DNA from: VRUE01 sp036271315
Lineage (GTDB): Bacteria > Actinomycetota > Thermoleophilia > Solirubrobacterales > 70-9
Direction: 5' to 3'
DNA length: 58,296 bases
Assembly (NCBI GenBank): GCA_036271315.1
Contig: DATBAV010000020.1
Coordinates: 1 to 58,296 of the forward strand
This document shows positions 45,283 through 52,820 of this stretch, piece after piece. The position numbers and the translations under genes were made by a program. The notes below the pieces were generated by a model. It was given only the letters and a program-made list of their open reading frames with translations. It made no database searches and was not told the origin of the DNA. Each line of letters opens with the position of its first letter. Positions within the stretch are counted from its first letter, which is position 1.

Positions 45283-47832
45283 CTACTCGTACTGGAGCGA
45301 CTCGAGCACGTCTAGGCGCGAGGCGCGGCGGGCCGGGAGGATCGCCGCGAGCACGCCGATGATCGCGGCGAAGACGAGCAGGCCGATCAAGGAACCAACC
45401 GGGTAGGAGAGCGTGAAGCCTTCGTCCTTGAGCGGCTGGGCGATCAGGGCGGCGAAGACGAGCCCGAGGGCCATGCCGAGGATCGCCCCGATCAGGGCCG
45501 TGATCACCGCCTCGTAGCGGATCATCGTCCGCACCTGGCGGCGCGACATCCCGATCGCCCGCAGCATCCCCAGCTCCCGCCTGCGTTCGTGGATCGAGAG
45601 CGCCAGCGTGTTGGCGATGCCGAAGACCGAGATCACGATCGCCAGCAGCAGCAGCGCGTAGACGAGGTTGACCAGCTGCTGGACCTGTTCTTCGCGGTTT
45701 TCCTTCAGTTCCTGCTGGTTCAGCACTTCGGCGACGGGGAAGGCCGCTTCGACTCCCCTGGCGAGGATTGCCTGCACCCGCGCCTGATCGGCGCCCTTTT
45801 CGGTTTCGATGAAATCGATCGTGTCCTGGGTCTGGCCGAAGTCTCGGGCCATGACCGGCTGCGTCACCAACACGCTGCCGAAGACCCCGAGCTTGGAGTC
45901 GAACGCGCCGACGACCCGGAAGCTGGGGTGCCGGCGCGTCTGCGTGAGCAGGCGGAAGCTGTCGCCGAGCTCGAGGCCGTGATCGGAGGCGAAGGAATCC
46001 GAGAGGATCGCCTGGCCGTCGCGCAGCCGGCGCAGCGCCGAGGGGCCGCCTTTCTTCCATTCGATCTCGACGGTCCGTTCGACATTGCGGCTGGGCGCCG
46101 AGACCCGGGCCCCGGCACCTTCCGGCAGCAGCTTCGCCTGCACCGCGCGGATGCTGGCAACCGCGCCGACCCCTGGCACCTGGCGCGCGGCAACCGCGGC
46201 TCCCGCGGGGATCGGCGAGAAGCCGTCGGTGTTCTGGATCACCAGCCCGCCGGCGAAGTTTTCGTCGACGACCTGAGCGACGGAGCTCTTCAGGCCGGCG
46301 GCGAAGACGGTGACGAAGGCGACCACCATCAGGCCGATCATCAGCGCCGCCGCGGTAACGGCTGTGCGCGAGGGATTGCGCTGCGCGTTCTCGCGCGAGA
46401 GCCTGCCGATCAGGCGCCGCAGGCGCTCCAGCGGCCAACCGGCGACCCGGGCCAGCGGCGGCACTAGGTGCGGGCTGAAGAGCGAGACGGCGAAGACGAT
46501 GATGACGGCGCCGCCGCCGATGAAACCGGCTTTCGTGCCCGCTGAGGCGCTGCCGAAGAGGCCGAGCAGGACCGCCGCCAGCCCGACCGCTCCAAGCAGG
46601 AGCGAGAGCGCGATGCCGACAAGGCGCCGGCGTCGACTCGGCGCCGGCGAGAAGGCGTGGAGGGCGGCGATCGGTGGCACCCGGGTCGAACGCACGGCGG
46701 GCACCAGCGAGGAGATCGCGGTGACGAGGATCCCGATCGCCAGCGAGACGACGATCGTGCGGGTCTCCATCACCAGGCCGGTCGTCGGCAGGTCGACTTC
46801 GAACGCTTCGAGCAGGAGGTTGAGCAGCTTGGCGATGACGAAGCCGCCGCCGATCCCGAGCACGGCACCAATCGCGCCGATCGTCAGCGCCTCGGCGAGG
46901 ACCGCGCTGAGGATCTGCCGCCGCGAGGCGCCGAGGGTGCGCAGCATGCCGAACTCGGTCACTCGCTGGGCGACGGTGATCGAGAAGGTGTTGAAGATCA
47001 GGAAGGAGCCGACCAGAAGCGCGATGAAGGCGAAGACGAGCAGGAAGATCCGCAAGAACGTGAGGCCTTCGCGGATTTCTTCGGTGCCGCGATCGGCATT
47101 TTCCTTCGCCGTCTCGACCCGAACGCCCGGTGGCATCTCGGCTGCGATCCGCTTCTTCAGCGTCGTCGCCGAGACGCCGCCAGCGGCGGCGACGGAGATC
47201 TGGTCGAGGCGACCGATCTTGTGGGTGAGGCTCTGCGCCACCGGCAGCGTCACCTGAGCGATGCTCGTGCCGCCGAAGGAGGCGCCGCCGAGGCGGGTGA
47301 AGCCAACGAGGCGAAAGGCCCGCACTTTGCCCTGGCCGATGATTTTGAGCGTGTCTCCCAGCGACATGCCGGCTTCGTTCGCGGCCGCTTCGGTGAGCGA
47401 GGCTTCGGTCGGCCCCCGCGGCCGGTGCCCCTCGACGTAGGTCAGGGACTCGAGTCCGCCGGGGAGGGTCGAGGAAATGAATTTGAGCCCGAGCTTGCTC
47501 CCGATCTTGTTGCCGTCGGCGTCGAAGAACCCGCCCGGAGTGAAGATCGCGCCGGCGGCAAGCCGCACTCCCGGCGTCTTCTCGACCCGCGGCAACAACG
47601 AGGCACCGATCGTCGGGGTTTCGCCGTTTTCCTGTTTGACCGGGTTCTCGGCGCTGATCACCACGCTGGTCCCCTTCAGCGTCTCGCCGAAGATTTCGTC
47701 GAAGGCGGCGAAGATCGTGTCGGTGAGGACGTAGGAACCGGCAACGAAGGCGACCCCGATGAAGACGGCGAAGATCGTTGAAAGCGCGCGAGCCTTGCGC
47801 GCCCAGAGGCTCTTGAGGCTGAGGCTAGTCAA
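45283..47832 (-). CDS. ABC transporter permease (FtsX/MacB-like, two-module)
   Basis: 849 aa. Two FtsX-type modules, each with a first membrane helix, an external domain and three more helices: IFAVFIGVAFVAGSYVLTDT at the start, the pairs with LVFAFIALLVGSFLIFNTFS and EFGMLRTLGASRRQILSAVL, and in the second half LALSIHERRRELGMLRAIGM. This is the LolC/MacB-like arrangement of actinobacteria, working in export of lipoproteins, peptides or drugs across the membrane by mechanotransmission. Its start overlaps the ATPase stop by eight bases. Substrate unknown. Confidence 0.94.
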   Translation of the reverse strand: MTSLSLKSLWARKARALSTIFAVFIGVAFVAGSYVLTDTIFAAFDEIFGETLKGTSVVISAENPVKQENGETPTIGASLLPRVEKTPGVRLAAGAIFTPGGFFDADGNKIGSKLGLKFISSTLPGGLESLTYVEGHRPRGPTEASLTEAAANEAGMSLGDTLKIIGQGKVRAFRLVGFTRLGGASFGGTSIAQVTLPVAQSLTHKIGRLDQISVAAAGGVSATTLKKRIAAEMPPGVRVETAKENADRGTEEIREGLTFLRIFLLVFAFIALLVGSFLIFNTFSITVAQRVTEFGMLRTLGASRRQILSAVLAEALTIGAIGAVLGIGGGFVIAKLLNLLLEAFEVDLPTTGLVMETRTIVVSLAIGILVTAISSLVPAVRSTRVPPIAALHAFSPAPSRRRRLVGIALSLLLGAVGLAAVLLGLFGSASAGTKAGFIGGGAVIIVFAVSLFSPHLVPPLARVAGWPLERLRRLIGRLSRENAQRNPSRTAVTAAALMIGLMVVAFVTVFAAGLKSSVAQVVDENFAGGLVIQNTDGFSPIPAGAAVAARQVPGVGAVASIRAVQAKLLPEGAGARVSAPSRNVERTVEIEWKKGGPSALRRLRDGQAILSDSFASDHGLELGDSFRLLTQTRRHPSFRVVGAFDSKLGVFGSVLVTQPVMARDFGQTQDTIDFIETEKGADQARVQAILARGVEAAFPVAEVLNQQELKENREEQVQQLVNLVYALLLLAIVISVFGIANTLALSIHERRRELGMLRAIGMSRRQVRTMIRYEAVITALIGAILGMALGLVFAALIAQPLKDEGFTLSYPVGSLIGLLVFAAIIGVLAAILPARRASRLDVLESLQYE

Positions 47833-48571
47833 CCTGCTTCATCAGCTCGATCACCTCGTCCGCGGAGCCGGGAACGTCGTCGTGGACGATCCTGCCGTCG
47901 CGGAGGGTGATCAGCCGGTCGGCATGGGCGGCGGCGGCCGGGTCGTGGGTGACCATGATCACCGTCTGGCCGAACTCGTCGACCGCTTGGCGCAATAGCT
48001 GAAGCACGTCCTCGCTCGCCTTCGAGTCGAGGTTGCCGGTTGGCTCGTCGGCGAAGACGACGGCCGGTTTGGAGACCAGGGCGCGGGCCACCGCGACCCG
48101 CTGCTGCTGGCCCCCGGAGAGCTCCGCGGGGCGGTGGGTGCGGCGGTCCTCGAGGCCAACCGTGCGGATCAGCTGGTCGACCCACTGGCTGTCCGGCTTG
48201 CGACCGGCGATCGAGAGCGGCAGCACCAGGTTCTCCTCGGCGGTGAGCACCGGCAGCAGGTTGAAGAACTGGAAGACGAAGCCGAGCTTCTCGCGGCGCA
48301 GCTTGGTCAGCTCGCCGTCGTCGAGGCCGGTGATCTCCTGGCCATCGAGCAGGACGGTGCCCGCCGTCGGCTTGTCGAGGCCGGCGAGGATGTGCATCAG
48401 GGTCGACTTGCCGGAGCCGGAGGGTCCCATGATCGCGGTGAAACGGCCGCGCTCAAAGGCGGTGCTGACCCCGACCAGGGCGTCGACCGCGGCCCCGCCC
48501 TCGCCATAGCGGCGGGCCACGTCGGTGGCGATCACTACCTGGCCGTTGGCCGATCCGGGCAGGGGCTTCAC
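47825..48571 (-). CDS. ABC transporter ATP-binding protein (MacB/LolD type)
   Basis: 248 aa from GTG 48571, or 236 aa from GTG 48535. Walker A GPSGSGKSTLMHILAGLDKP, Q-loop GFVFQFFNLLPVLTAEENLV, signature LSGGQQQRVAVARALVSKPA and Walker B VVFADEPTGNLDSKASEDVL are complete. LDKPTAGTVLLDGQEITGLD is typical of the LolD/MacB branch. It drives the overlapping permease. The first residues (MKPLPGSANG) are encoded by an arm of the palindromic element at 48549, and the GTG itself lies in that element's conserved TTAAGTGAA box. Confidence 0.95.
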   Translation of the reverse strand: MKPLPGSANGQVVIATDVARRYGEGGAAVDALVGVSTAFERGRFTAIMGPSGSGKSTLMHILAGLDKPTAGTVLLDGQEITGLDDGELTKLRREKLGFVFQFFNLLPVLTAEENLVLPLSIAGRKPDSQWVDQLIRTVGLEDRRTHRPAELSGGQQQRVAVARALVSKPAVVFADEPTGNLDSKASEDVLQLLRQAVDEFGQTVIMVTHDPAAAAHADRLITLRDGRIVHDDVPGSADEVIELMKQVD

Positions 48572-48657
48572 TTAACTTTTCCCGAAGACCGGCTGTGGCT
48601 GTCCAATAGCCGCACTCCGGGAAAAGTACAAGACGTTCCACCCCTGCCCGGATCGGC
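48549..48657. repeat. Family B palindromic element between divergent genes
   Basis: Outer arms 48549-48565 (GCCGATCCGGGCAGGGG) and exact reverse complement (48641-48657). Inside, read on the minus strand: TGGAACGTCTTGTACTTTT (48622-48640), a stem CTTTTCCCG/CGGGAAAAG, a variable loop, and AAAAGTTAAGTGAA (48567-48580). The same boxes recur in the element at 52054. One end encodes the start of the ABC ATPase, the other lies four bases before the -10 box of the HAD gene. Confidence 0.9.
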
Positions 48658-48661
48658 TCAA

Positions 48662-48667
48662 TAGCCT
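48662..48667 (+). promoter_or_regulatory. -10 box of the HAD phosphatase gene
   Basis: TAGCCT, ten bases before GTG 48678, without a Shine-Dalgarno sequence between. Probably leaderless. Confidence 0.4.
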
Positions 48668-48677
48668 GGGCGTAACT

Positions 48678-49463
48678 GTGGCACCGGCGGATGACTTCGA
48701 TGGCTTCCTAGTTGACCTGGATGGTGTGGTCTGGGTCGGGCGTGAGCTCGTGCCCGGTTCCGTCGAGGCACTGCGGGAGCTGATCGAGGCCGGTAAGGAG
48801 ATCGTCTTCGTCACCAACAACTCGGTGAAGCAACCGGGGGCCTACGCGATTCGGCTGCGCGAGGCCGGGGTCGAGATCGGCGGCGACCGGGTCGTAACCG
48901 CGGGCGCGGCGACCGCGCGGTTGGCCGCGGAGCACGTGGGCAGTGCGGGAACCGCCTTCGTGATCGGGGCCCCGGGCTTCAAGGAGACGATCGCCGCCAC
49001 CGGCCTCACCCTGCTCGACGGAGAGGCGGCAAGGAGCGCCGACTCGGTTGTCGTCTCCGGTCATCGCGAGTTCGACTACGCGGAGCTGCTCACCGCGACC
49101 TTCGCCCTGCGGGCCGGCGCATCCCTCTTCGCAACCAGCCGCGATCCCACCCTGCCGATGCCCGGGGGCGCCTGGCCTGGGACTGGCGCGACCCTGGCCG
49201 CGGTCGAGACCGCGTCGGGAAAGACGGCCGAGATCGGCGGTAAGCCGGAGCGCCACCTCTTCGATCAGGCGCGGGCGCTGATCGCGGGCGCTGAGCGAGT
49301 GGCGATGGTCGGCGACCGGGTTGCCTCCGACATCGAGGGTGGGCGGCGGGCCGGCCTGGCCACGGTCCTGGTCCTCAGCGGGGCAACTTCGCGAGAGGAG
49401 GCGGCGAGCGCCGCGCCGCCTCCCGACCTGGTCCTCGACGACCTCGCCGCGCTACTGGGCTGA
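48678..49463 (+). CDS. HAD-superfamily phosphatase (NagD/phosphoglycolate phosphatase-like)
   Basis: 261 aa from GTG 48678. HAD motif 1 is FLVDLDGVVWVGRELVPGSV (DxD), motif 2 VFVTNNSVKQPG (Thr/Ser), Lys in IGGKPERHLFDQA and motif 4 MVGDRVASDIEGGRRAGLAT. The cap is of the IIA type, as in NagD, phosphoglycolate phosphatase and pyridoxal phosphatase. It removes phosphate from a small metabolite in the cytosol; the exact substrate is open. Eight bases separate it from the MFS gene, so they may be co-transcribed. Confidence 0.9.
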   Translation: MAPADDFDGFLVDLDGVVWVGRELVPGSVEALRELIEAGKEIVFVTNNSVKQPGAYAIRLREAGVEIGGDRVVTAGAATARLAAEHVGSAGTAFVIGAPGFKETIAATGLTLLDGEAARSADSVVVSGHREFDYAELLTATFALRAGASLFATSRDPTLPMPGGAWPGTGATLAAVETASGKTAEIGGKPERHLFDQARALIAGAERVAMVGDRVASDIEGGRRAGLATVLVLSGATSREEAASAAPPPDLVLDDLAALLG

Positions 49464-49471
49464 GCGTCGAT

Positions 49472-50653
49472 ATGAACGAGCGCTCCGAGGCGTCGATCCA
49501 GCGGCCCGGCGTCGCCTTTGCCGGCGTCTTCGCGGTGACCTTCTGCTGCCTGCTCGCGGTCGGCGCCGTGCTGCCGGTCCTGCCCCGCTACGTGCACGAC
49601 TCGCTCGGCGCCGGCGACCTCGCCGTCGGTGTAGTGGTCGGCTGCTACGCGATCACCGGGCTGCTGCTGCGTCCCTTCGCCGGGCGCTTCGCCGACCACC
49701 GGGGTCGCAAGCCAACGGTGCTGGTTGGCTCGGTGTTGGTCGCCGCCGCCGGCTTCCTCTACCTGCTGCCGTTCGGGGTGGCCGGGCTGATCGGCGCGCG
49801 CCTCGTGCTCGGCGCCGGCGAGGGCGCGGTCTTCACTGCCGGTTCGGCCTGGATCGTCGACCTGGCCCCGATCGAGCGACGCGGCAGGGTGATCGGCCTC
49901 TACGGCCTCGCCGTCTGGTCGGGGCTGAGCGTCGGGCCGCTGATCGGCGAGCTGACCCAACACGCCCTCGGCTACAAGGCGGTCTGGCTGCTTGCCGGGG
50001 TGCTGCCGCTAGTGGGAGCCGCGATCGCCACCCGCGTGCCCGACCCCTTCGAGCCGTCCCCCCTGCTCGAGCAGGAGCACCACCCGCTGATCGCCAAAGA
50101 GGCGGTGCGTCCCGGCGCCGCGCTTGCCCTCGGCTCGATCGGCTACGGCACGATCGCCGCCTTCGTCGTCCTGCTGCTGGAAGCGCGCGGGGTCGGCCAC
50201 GGGGCGACCGTGTTCGGCGCCTTCGCGACGATGGTCGTGTTGACAAGGCTGGTCGGCGGCGACCTGCCGGACCGCATCGGCCCCGCTCGCGTGGCGATCG
50301 CCGCTGCCTGCGTCGAGGCACTGGGACTCTCCGCGATCGCCGTTGCCCAGAGCCTCCCCGTCGCCCTGGCCGGCGCCCTGGCGATGGGCGCCGCCTTCTC
50401 CCTCCTCTACCCCTCGCTGTCGCTGATCGTCGTCAGCAATATCTCCGACCGCCGGCGTGGCGCCGCGCTGGGAACCTTCACCGCCTTCTTCGACGCCGGC
50501 GTCGGCCTCGGTGCGCCGCTGGCGGGCGCCATGGCGGCCCTGACCAGCTACGAGGGCGCCTTCTTCCTCTCCGCCACGATCGCCCTGGCCTCGGCGGCGA
50601 CGATTGCAGTGGCGGTCGCCCCCGCGGCTCGAGCCGCTCTCGCCACCCGCTAG
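49472..50653 (+). CDS. Major facilitator superfamily transporter
   Basis: 393 aa with 12 predicted membrane helices. Helices 1-3 contain FCCLLAVGAVLPVLPRYVHD and the loop motif A RPFAGRFADHRGRKPTVLVG, typical of the drug:H+ antiporter (DHA1) branch; helix 5 with GAVFTAGSAWIVDLAP is also typical. It probably exports a drug or metabolite by proton antiport. It lies after the HAD gene and ends seven bases before a 20-bp hairpin. Confidence 0.92.
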   Translation: MNERSEASIQRPGVAFAGVFAVTFCCLLAVGAVLPVLPRYVHDSLGAGDLAVGVVVGCYAITGLLLRPFAGRFADHRGRKPTVLVGSVLVAAAGFLYLLPFGVAGLIGARLVLGAGEGAVFTAGSAWIVDLAPIERRGRVIGLYGLAVWSGLSVGPLIGELTQHALGYKAVWLLAGVLPLVGAAIATRVPDPFEPSPLLEQEHHPLIAKEAVRPGAALALGSIGYGTIAAFVVLLLEARGVGHGATVFGAFATMVVLTRLVGGDLPDRIGPARVAIAAACVEALGLSAIAVAQSLPVALAGALAMGAAFSLLYPSLSLIVVSNISDRRRGAALGTFTAFFDAGVGLGAPLAGAMAALTSYEGAFFLSATIALASAATIAVAVAPAARAALATR

Positions 50654-50659
50654 CGCCAA

Positions 50660-50712
50660 CCGAACTGCATCAAATTTCCGGGCCCGCAGGCAGGAAATTT
50701 GATGCAGTTCGG
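50660..50712. repeat. Perfect 20-bp hairpin between convergent genes
   Basis: CCGAACTGCATCAAATTTCC (50660-50679) and its exact reverse complement (50693-50712) enclose a 13-base loop. The MFS TAG ends six bases before one arm and the thioesterase TAG ends four bases after the other, so it is in the right place to terminate both. The A+T-rich AAATTT in the arms is unusual here. Confidence 0.85.
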
Positions 50713-50716
50713 GCTT

Positions 50717-51502
50717 CTAGCGCTGCTCGATCAGCAGCGACTGGGCGGCGCGGCCGACGCGGCCACGCCGATCGGAGAGGACCGACTCGGCGGTGCCGAC
50801 GCCGGTTGCCTGGGGACGGGTGACCGCGTCGACGCATACCCACTCGCCCTCGGGCATGCGCTCGAAGTGGACGGTGAGATCGACGTTGATGAAGACGTAG
50901 GAGTGGTAATCGAGCACGGCGCTGATCCCGTTACCGACGTCGGCGGCGACCAGCGCCCGCTGCAACGGCGTCGGCTCCTCGCCGGCAACCAGCGGCTGGC
51001 GCATCCGCAGCCACATCGTCGCCGGACCCAGCTCGAGGAAGGCCCCAGCGACTGCTTTCAGCTCCATCGCCGTGTGGTAACCGGCCTCCTCTCCGGTCGG
51101 GAAGAACTCCGGCACCCAGCCTTCGTCAGGCCCTGGCGGTGGCGGCGCGTCGTCAACCGCTCCCTCGGGCAACTCCAATTCCGTCGTGCGCAGCTGCCAG
51201 GCAGTGGCCCGCATCAGCTCACCGGCCTCGCCAGACAGCGACGCCTCGACCATCCGCACCTTCCGCCCCGGCCGCAGCATTCGCGTCTCAACCGTCACCG
51301 GCCCAATCGGCACCGGCCGCAAGATCTCGAACACGATCCGCCCCACCTGAAACGCCTCGGACCCCTCCATCGCCTCGATCTCCCGCCCAAGCAATGCCGA
51401 CGGCGGCCCAGCGTGCTGAGCCCCCGGATCCCAGGGACCCCGAGTCAGCTCGGTCGCAACAAAGCTGCCGCCACCGCTGGAGACATAGAAGCTTTGGTCC
51501 AT
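50717..51502 (-). CDS. Acyl-CoA thioesterase-like protein (TesB-type double hotdog)
   Basis: 261 aa from ATG 51502 (MDQSFYVSSGGGSFVATELT); the frame is open to 51568 through a hairpin and is not used there. First hotdog: TRGPWDPGAQHAGPPSALLG, IVFEILRPVPIGPVTVETRM, and VEASLSGEAGELMRATAWQL. Second: DLTVHFERMPEGEWVCVDAV and a final GVGTAESVLSDRRGRVGRAA with the Gln/Asp-like pattern of TesB relatives. It should hydrolyse acyl-CoA esters. Convergent with the MFS gene and divergent from msrB. Confidence 0.85.
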   Translation of the reverse strand: MDQSFYVSSGGGSFVATELTRGPWDPGAQHAGPPSALLGREIEAMEGSEAFQVGRIVFEILRPVPIGPVTVETRMLRPGRKVRMVEASLSGEAGELMRATAWQLRTTELELPEGAVDDAPPPPGPDEGWVPEFFPTGEEAGYHTAMELKAVAGAFLELGPATMWLRMRQPLVAGEEPTPLQRALVAADVGNGISAVLDYHSYVFINVDLTVHFERMPEGEWVCVDAVTRPQATGVGTAESVLSDRRGRVGRAAQSLLIEQR

Positions 51503-51518
51503 CGGGGCGGGATCGTAT

Positions 51519-51584
51519 GGGCGGCGGGGCGGTCTTGCCGGACACTCAGCGCGAAGTGCGTCCGGCAAGACCGCCCCGCCGCCC
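51519..51584. repeat. Perfect 25-bp inverted repeat between divergent genes
   Basis: Arms 51519-51543 and 51560-51584 are exact reverse complements over 25 bases (starting GGGCGGCGGGGCGGTC), around a 16-base loop. It is the longest perfect stem of the window. Lying between the divergent thioesterase and msrB genes, it cannot be a terminator for either. Any thioesterase transcript starting beyond it would carry it as a leader. Confidence 0.9.
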
Positions 51585-51643
51585 TTCCGTCACCTCCCTG
51601 TAAGGACCTGGGCGTACTCTGAATACAGACCGAAAGGAGCCAG

Positions 51644-52057
51644 ATGACGACCAAGATCAATAAGTCGGACGCCGAGTGGCGCGAGCAGCTGACCCCCGAG
51701 CAGTACGAGGTGACTCGCAAGGGAGGCACTGAGCGGGCCTTCACCGGTCCCTACGTCGACGAGAAGACCGAGGGCATGTACCACTGCGTCGGCTGTGGCA
51801 CGGAGCTCTTCTCCTCCGACACCAAGTTCGACTCCGGCACCGGCTGGCCCAGCTTCACCGAGCCGGCCAACCTCGAGCACGTCGAGCTGCGTCCCGACAA
51901 CAGCCTCTTCATGCGCCGCACCGAGGTCGTCTGCAAGCACTGCGACGCCCACCTCGGCCACGTCTTCGACGACGGCCCAGCCGACAAGGGCGGCCAGCGC
52001 TACTGCATCAACGGCTGCGCTCTTGAGCTCAAGCCCGCAAGCGACGACGAGAGCTGA
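51644..52057 (+). CDS. msrB: Peptide-methionine (R)-S-oxide reductase
   Basis: 137 aa; ATG 51644 follows AAAGGAG. It repairs oxidised methionine. Zinc is held by CVGCGTELF and CKHCDAHLGHVFDDGP; the substrate pocket is GTGWPSFTEPANLEHVELRP; the catalytic Cys is in GGQRYCINGCALELKP. A second Cys after it (NGC instead of the common NSA) may act in resolving or simply be neutral. Its TGA is in the left arm of the family B element, mirrored by the stop of the convergent LuxR-type gene. Confidence 0.96.
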   Translation: MTTKINKSDAEWREQLTPEQYEVTRKGGTERAFTGPYVDEKTEGMYHCVGCGTELFSSDTKFDSGTGWPSFTEPANLEHVELRPDNSLFMRRTEVVCKHCDAHLGHVFDDGPADKGGQRYCINGCALELKPASDDES

Positions 52058-52173
52058 GGCCGATCCCGGCAGGGGTGGAACGTCTTGTACTTTTTCGTCG
52101 GGAGCTAGAGGCGCCAGCCCACCGACGCTCCACCGAAAAAGTTAAGTGGAACCCCTGCCGGGATCGGCCTCAG
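52054..52173. repeat. Family B palindromic element between convergent genes
   Basis: Outer arms 52054-52076 and 52151-52173 are perfect reverse complements over 23 bases (starting CTGAGGCCGATCCCGG). Then TGGAACGTCTTGTACTTTT (52076-52094), identical to the copy at 48622-48640, a stem ACTTTTTCG/CGAAAAAGT (52089-52097/52135-52143), a variable middle and AAAAGTTAAGTGGAA. The msrB TGA (52055-52057) and the response-regulator TGA (52170-52172, minus strand) occupy the same mirrored positions 2-4 of the two arms. Confidence 0.92.
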
Positions 52174-52820
52174 GCCTTGCCGCCGGCACCGAGGTAGCTG
52201 AACTTCACCGCGAGGGCGACCGCCTCGGTGCGGGTGTCGACCTCGAGCTTGGCGATCGCGTTGCGCACGTGAGTGTGCACGGTCGCCGGGCTGAGCTGCA
52301 GCCGCTCGGCGATCTCTTTGACCCGCAGGCCCTCGGCCAACAACTCGAGGATCTGACGCTCGCGCGGCGAGAGCTCGAGCAGCTTCTCAACCTCGGAGGG
52401 CTTGCCGCCGGCGAAATCGCCACCGAGGAAGGTGCCGCCGCCGGTCACGGCTTTGACCGCGCGGGCGATGTCCTCGGCCGGAGCCGACTTGAGCACGTAG
52501 CCGGAGGCGCCGGCGCGCAGGGCGAGCGCCAGCAGGTCGGGTTGGGCGTGGGCGGTGAAGATGATGACTTTGGTCCGCGGCCGGACCTTGAGGACCTCCT
52601 TGGTCGCCTCGATGCCGTCGCGCTTGGGCAGCTCGACGTCGATGATCAGGACATCGGGCTCGAGCTCCTTGACGACATCGACCACATCGCGCCCGTTTCC
52701 GGCCTCGCCGACGATCTCGACAATGCTCGAATTGGCCATGCGGGACTTGATCGCCTCGCGGACAATCTCATGGTCGTCGCAAAGAACGACGCGCTTGGCG
52801 TCCCGAACGCTAGTGCTCAT
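52170..52820 (-). CDS. NarL/LuxR-type response regulator
   Basis: 216 aa from ATG 52820. Receiver: VVLCDDHEIVREAIKSRMAN (acidic pair), DVLIIDVELPKRDGIEATKE (phospho-Asp), IIFTAHAQPDLLALALRAGA and YVLKSAPAEDIARAV (Lys). The C-terminal LuxR HTH reads LSPRERQILELLAEGLRVKE then IAERLQLSPATVHTHVRNAI. No sensor kinase is adjacent, so it is an orphan here. Its ATG overlaps the serS stop (TGATG), so it is translated from the serS transcript. Confidence 0.94.
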   Translation of the reverse strand: MSTSVRDAKRVVLCDDHEIVREAIKSRMANSSIVEIVGEAGNGRDVVDVVKELEPDVLIIDVELPKRDGIEATKEVLKVRPRTKVIIFTAHAQPDLLALALRAGASGYVLKSAPAEDIARAVKAVTGGGTFLGGDFAGGKPSEVEKLLELSPRERQILELLAEGLRVKEIAERLQLSPATVHTHVRNAIAKLEVDTRTEAVALAVKFSYLGAGGKA

